In this document: piece by piece, positions 5,370-5,578 of the stretch
How the letters are laid out: every line of letters starts with the position of its first letter
How positions within the stretch are numbered: the first letter of the stretch is position 1
Notes under the pieces: generated by a model
Told to the model about the DNA's origin: nothing
Seen by the model: only the letters and a program-made list of their open reading frames with translations
Databases searched by the model: none
Assembly (NCBI GenBank): GCA_021736545.1
Contig: JAIPFS010000111.1
Location: 1 to 5,578 of the forward strand
Source: Spirochaetia bacterium
GTDB taxonomy: Bacteria; Spirochaetota; Spirochaetia; PWKH01
Direction: 5' to 3'
Length of the DNA: 5,578 bases
Program-made: the position numbers and the translations under genes

Positions 5370-5578
5370 GGACGGCAGTCTCCACCCCGGATCGGATCAG
5401 CATCAGCTAAAGCCTTCATTGTCTTATCCAGTGAACGCTTTAATTTCCCTCGCATATCGTGGGTATACGGATTATAATGCTGGAGATCCATAAACAGCTG
5501 ATAGGGATCGTTACAGGTCTGCTCAACTATTTCCATCAGTTTACTGTAGCCCTTTGTTGCAATAGGACTCTCTTCAAG
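5366..5578 (-). CDS. Unidentified protein, C-terminal 70 residues (cut by window edge)
   Basis: An open frame enters from the right edge and ends in a TGA that overlaps the mtaB ATG (ATGA). The 70 visible residues begin LEESPIATKGYSKLMEIVEQ and end DADPIRGGDCRP. The segment is hydrophilic, rich in charged residues, without a membrane segment, and looks mostly helical; FMDLQHYNPYTHDMRGKLKR in the middle is the most distinctive part. I do not recognise the family. The 4-base overlap implies co-transcription and probably coupled translation with mtaB, which is the main reason to accept it as a real gene. The N-terminal part needed for identification lies outside the window. Confidence 0.75.
   Translation of the reverse strand, partial: LEESPIATKGYSKLMEIVEQTCNDPYQLFMDLQHYNPYTHDMRGKLKRSLDKTMKALADADPIRGGDCRP
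5380..5383 (-). promoter_or_regulatory. Ribosome binding site of mtaB
   Basis: Minus-strand GGAG, within GGTGGAG, lies 10 bases before the mtaB ATG and inside the coding part of the preceding gene. The spacing is slightly long; coupling through the ATGA overlap may add to initiation. Confidence 0.5.

Noticed and set aside
1..5578. A novel defence, mobile or biosynthetic system
   Set aside because: Every gene with adequate sequence is a conserved housekeeping gene on one strand, with tight spacing and similar base composition, and there are no flanking repeats, integrase or tRNA target to suggest an inserted element.

Overview
The window is an ordinary bacterial chromosomal segment in which every supported gene lies on the minus strand, so transcription runs from high to low coordinates. 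In that order it holds: the C-terminal 70 residues of an unidentified protein, mtaB (tRNA ms2t6A37 methylthiotransferase), argS (arginyl-tRNA synthetase), rplU (L21), rpmA (L27), obg (ribosome-assembly GTPase) and the first 42 codons of nadD (nicotinate-nucleotide adenylyltransferase). Both edge genes are cut by the window. I see no RNA gene, mobile element, CRISPR array or integration site, and no new system.

The genes fall into two likely transcription units. The upstream unit is the unidentified gene, mtaB (4-base ATGA overlap) and argS (61-base gap from the proposed ATG). A 217-base spacer follows argS. It carries a strong-looking sigma70-type promoter (TTGACC, 17 bases, TATAAG) that would start the second unit, rplU-rpmA-obg-nadD, with a leader of only about 28 nt. 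In that unit rplU and rpmA are 72 bases apart, rpmA and obg 26 bases apart, and obg and nadD overlap by 4 bases (ATGA).

The shared theme is translation: tRNA modification next to the anticodon, tRNA charging, two large-subunit proteins and a GTPase that helps assemble the large subunit. NadD at the end belongs to NAD synthesis; its place just after obg is a recurrent gene order in bacteria. The GC content looks moderate (mid-40s percent by eye). Short Obg without an OCT domain, its TKxD G4 motif and the PNTNKPLHLGH form of the ArgRS signature make me think of a spirochaete (Spirochaetales), but this is recollection of family patterns and not a demonstrated placement.

The points worth a second look are modest: an exact 16-bp tandem duplication spanning the argS stop codon; a Ser-rich insertion in the C-terminal part of ArgRS; a TKLD in place of NKxD in Obg; absence of a prp protease gene between rplU and rpmA, matched by an L27 without the N-terminal extension; an imperfect palindrome inside the rplU promoter; and an argS start better placed at an internal ATG than at an upstream TTG that abuts the ribosome binding site.
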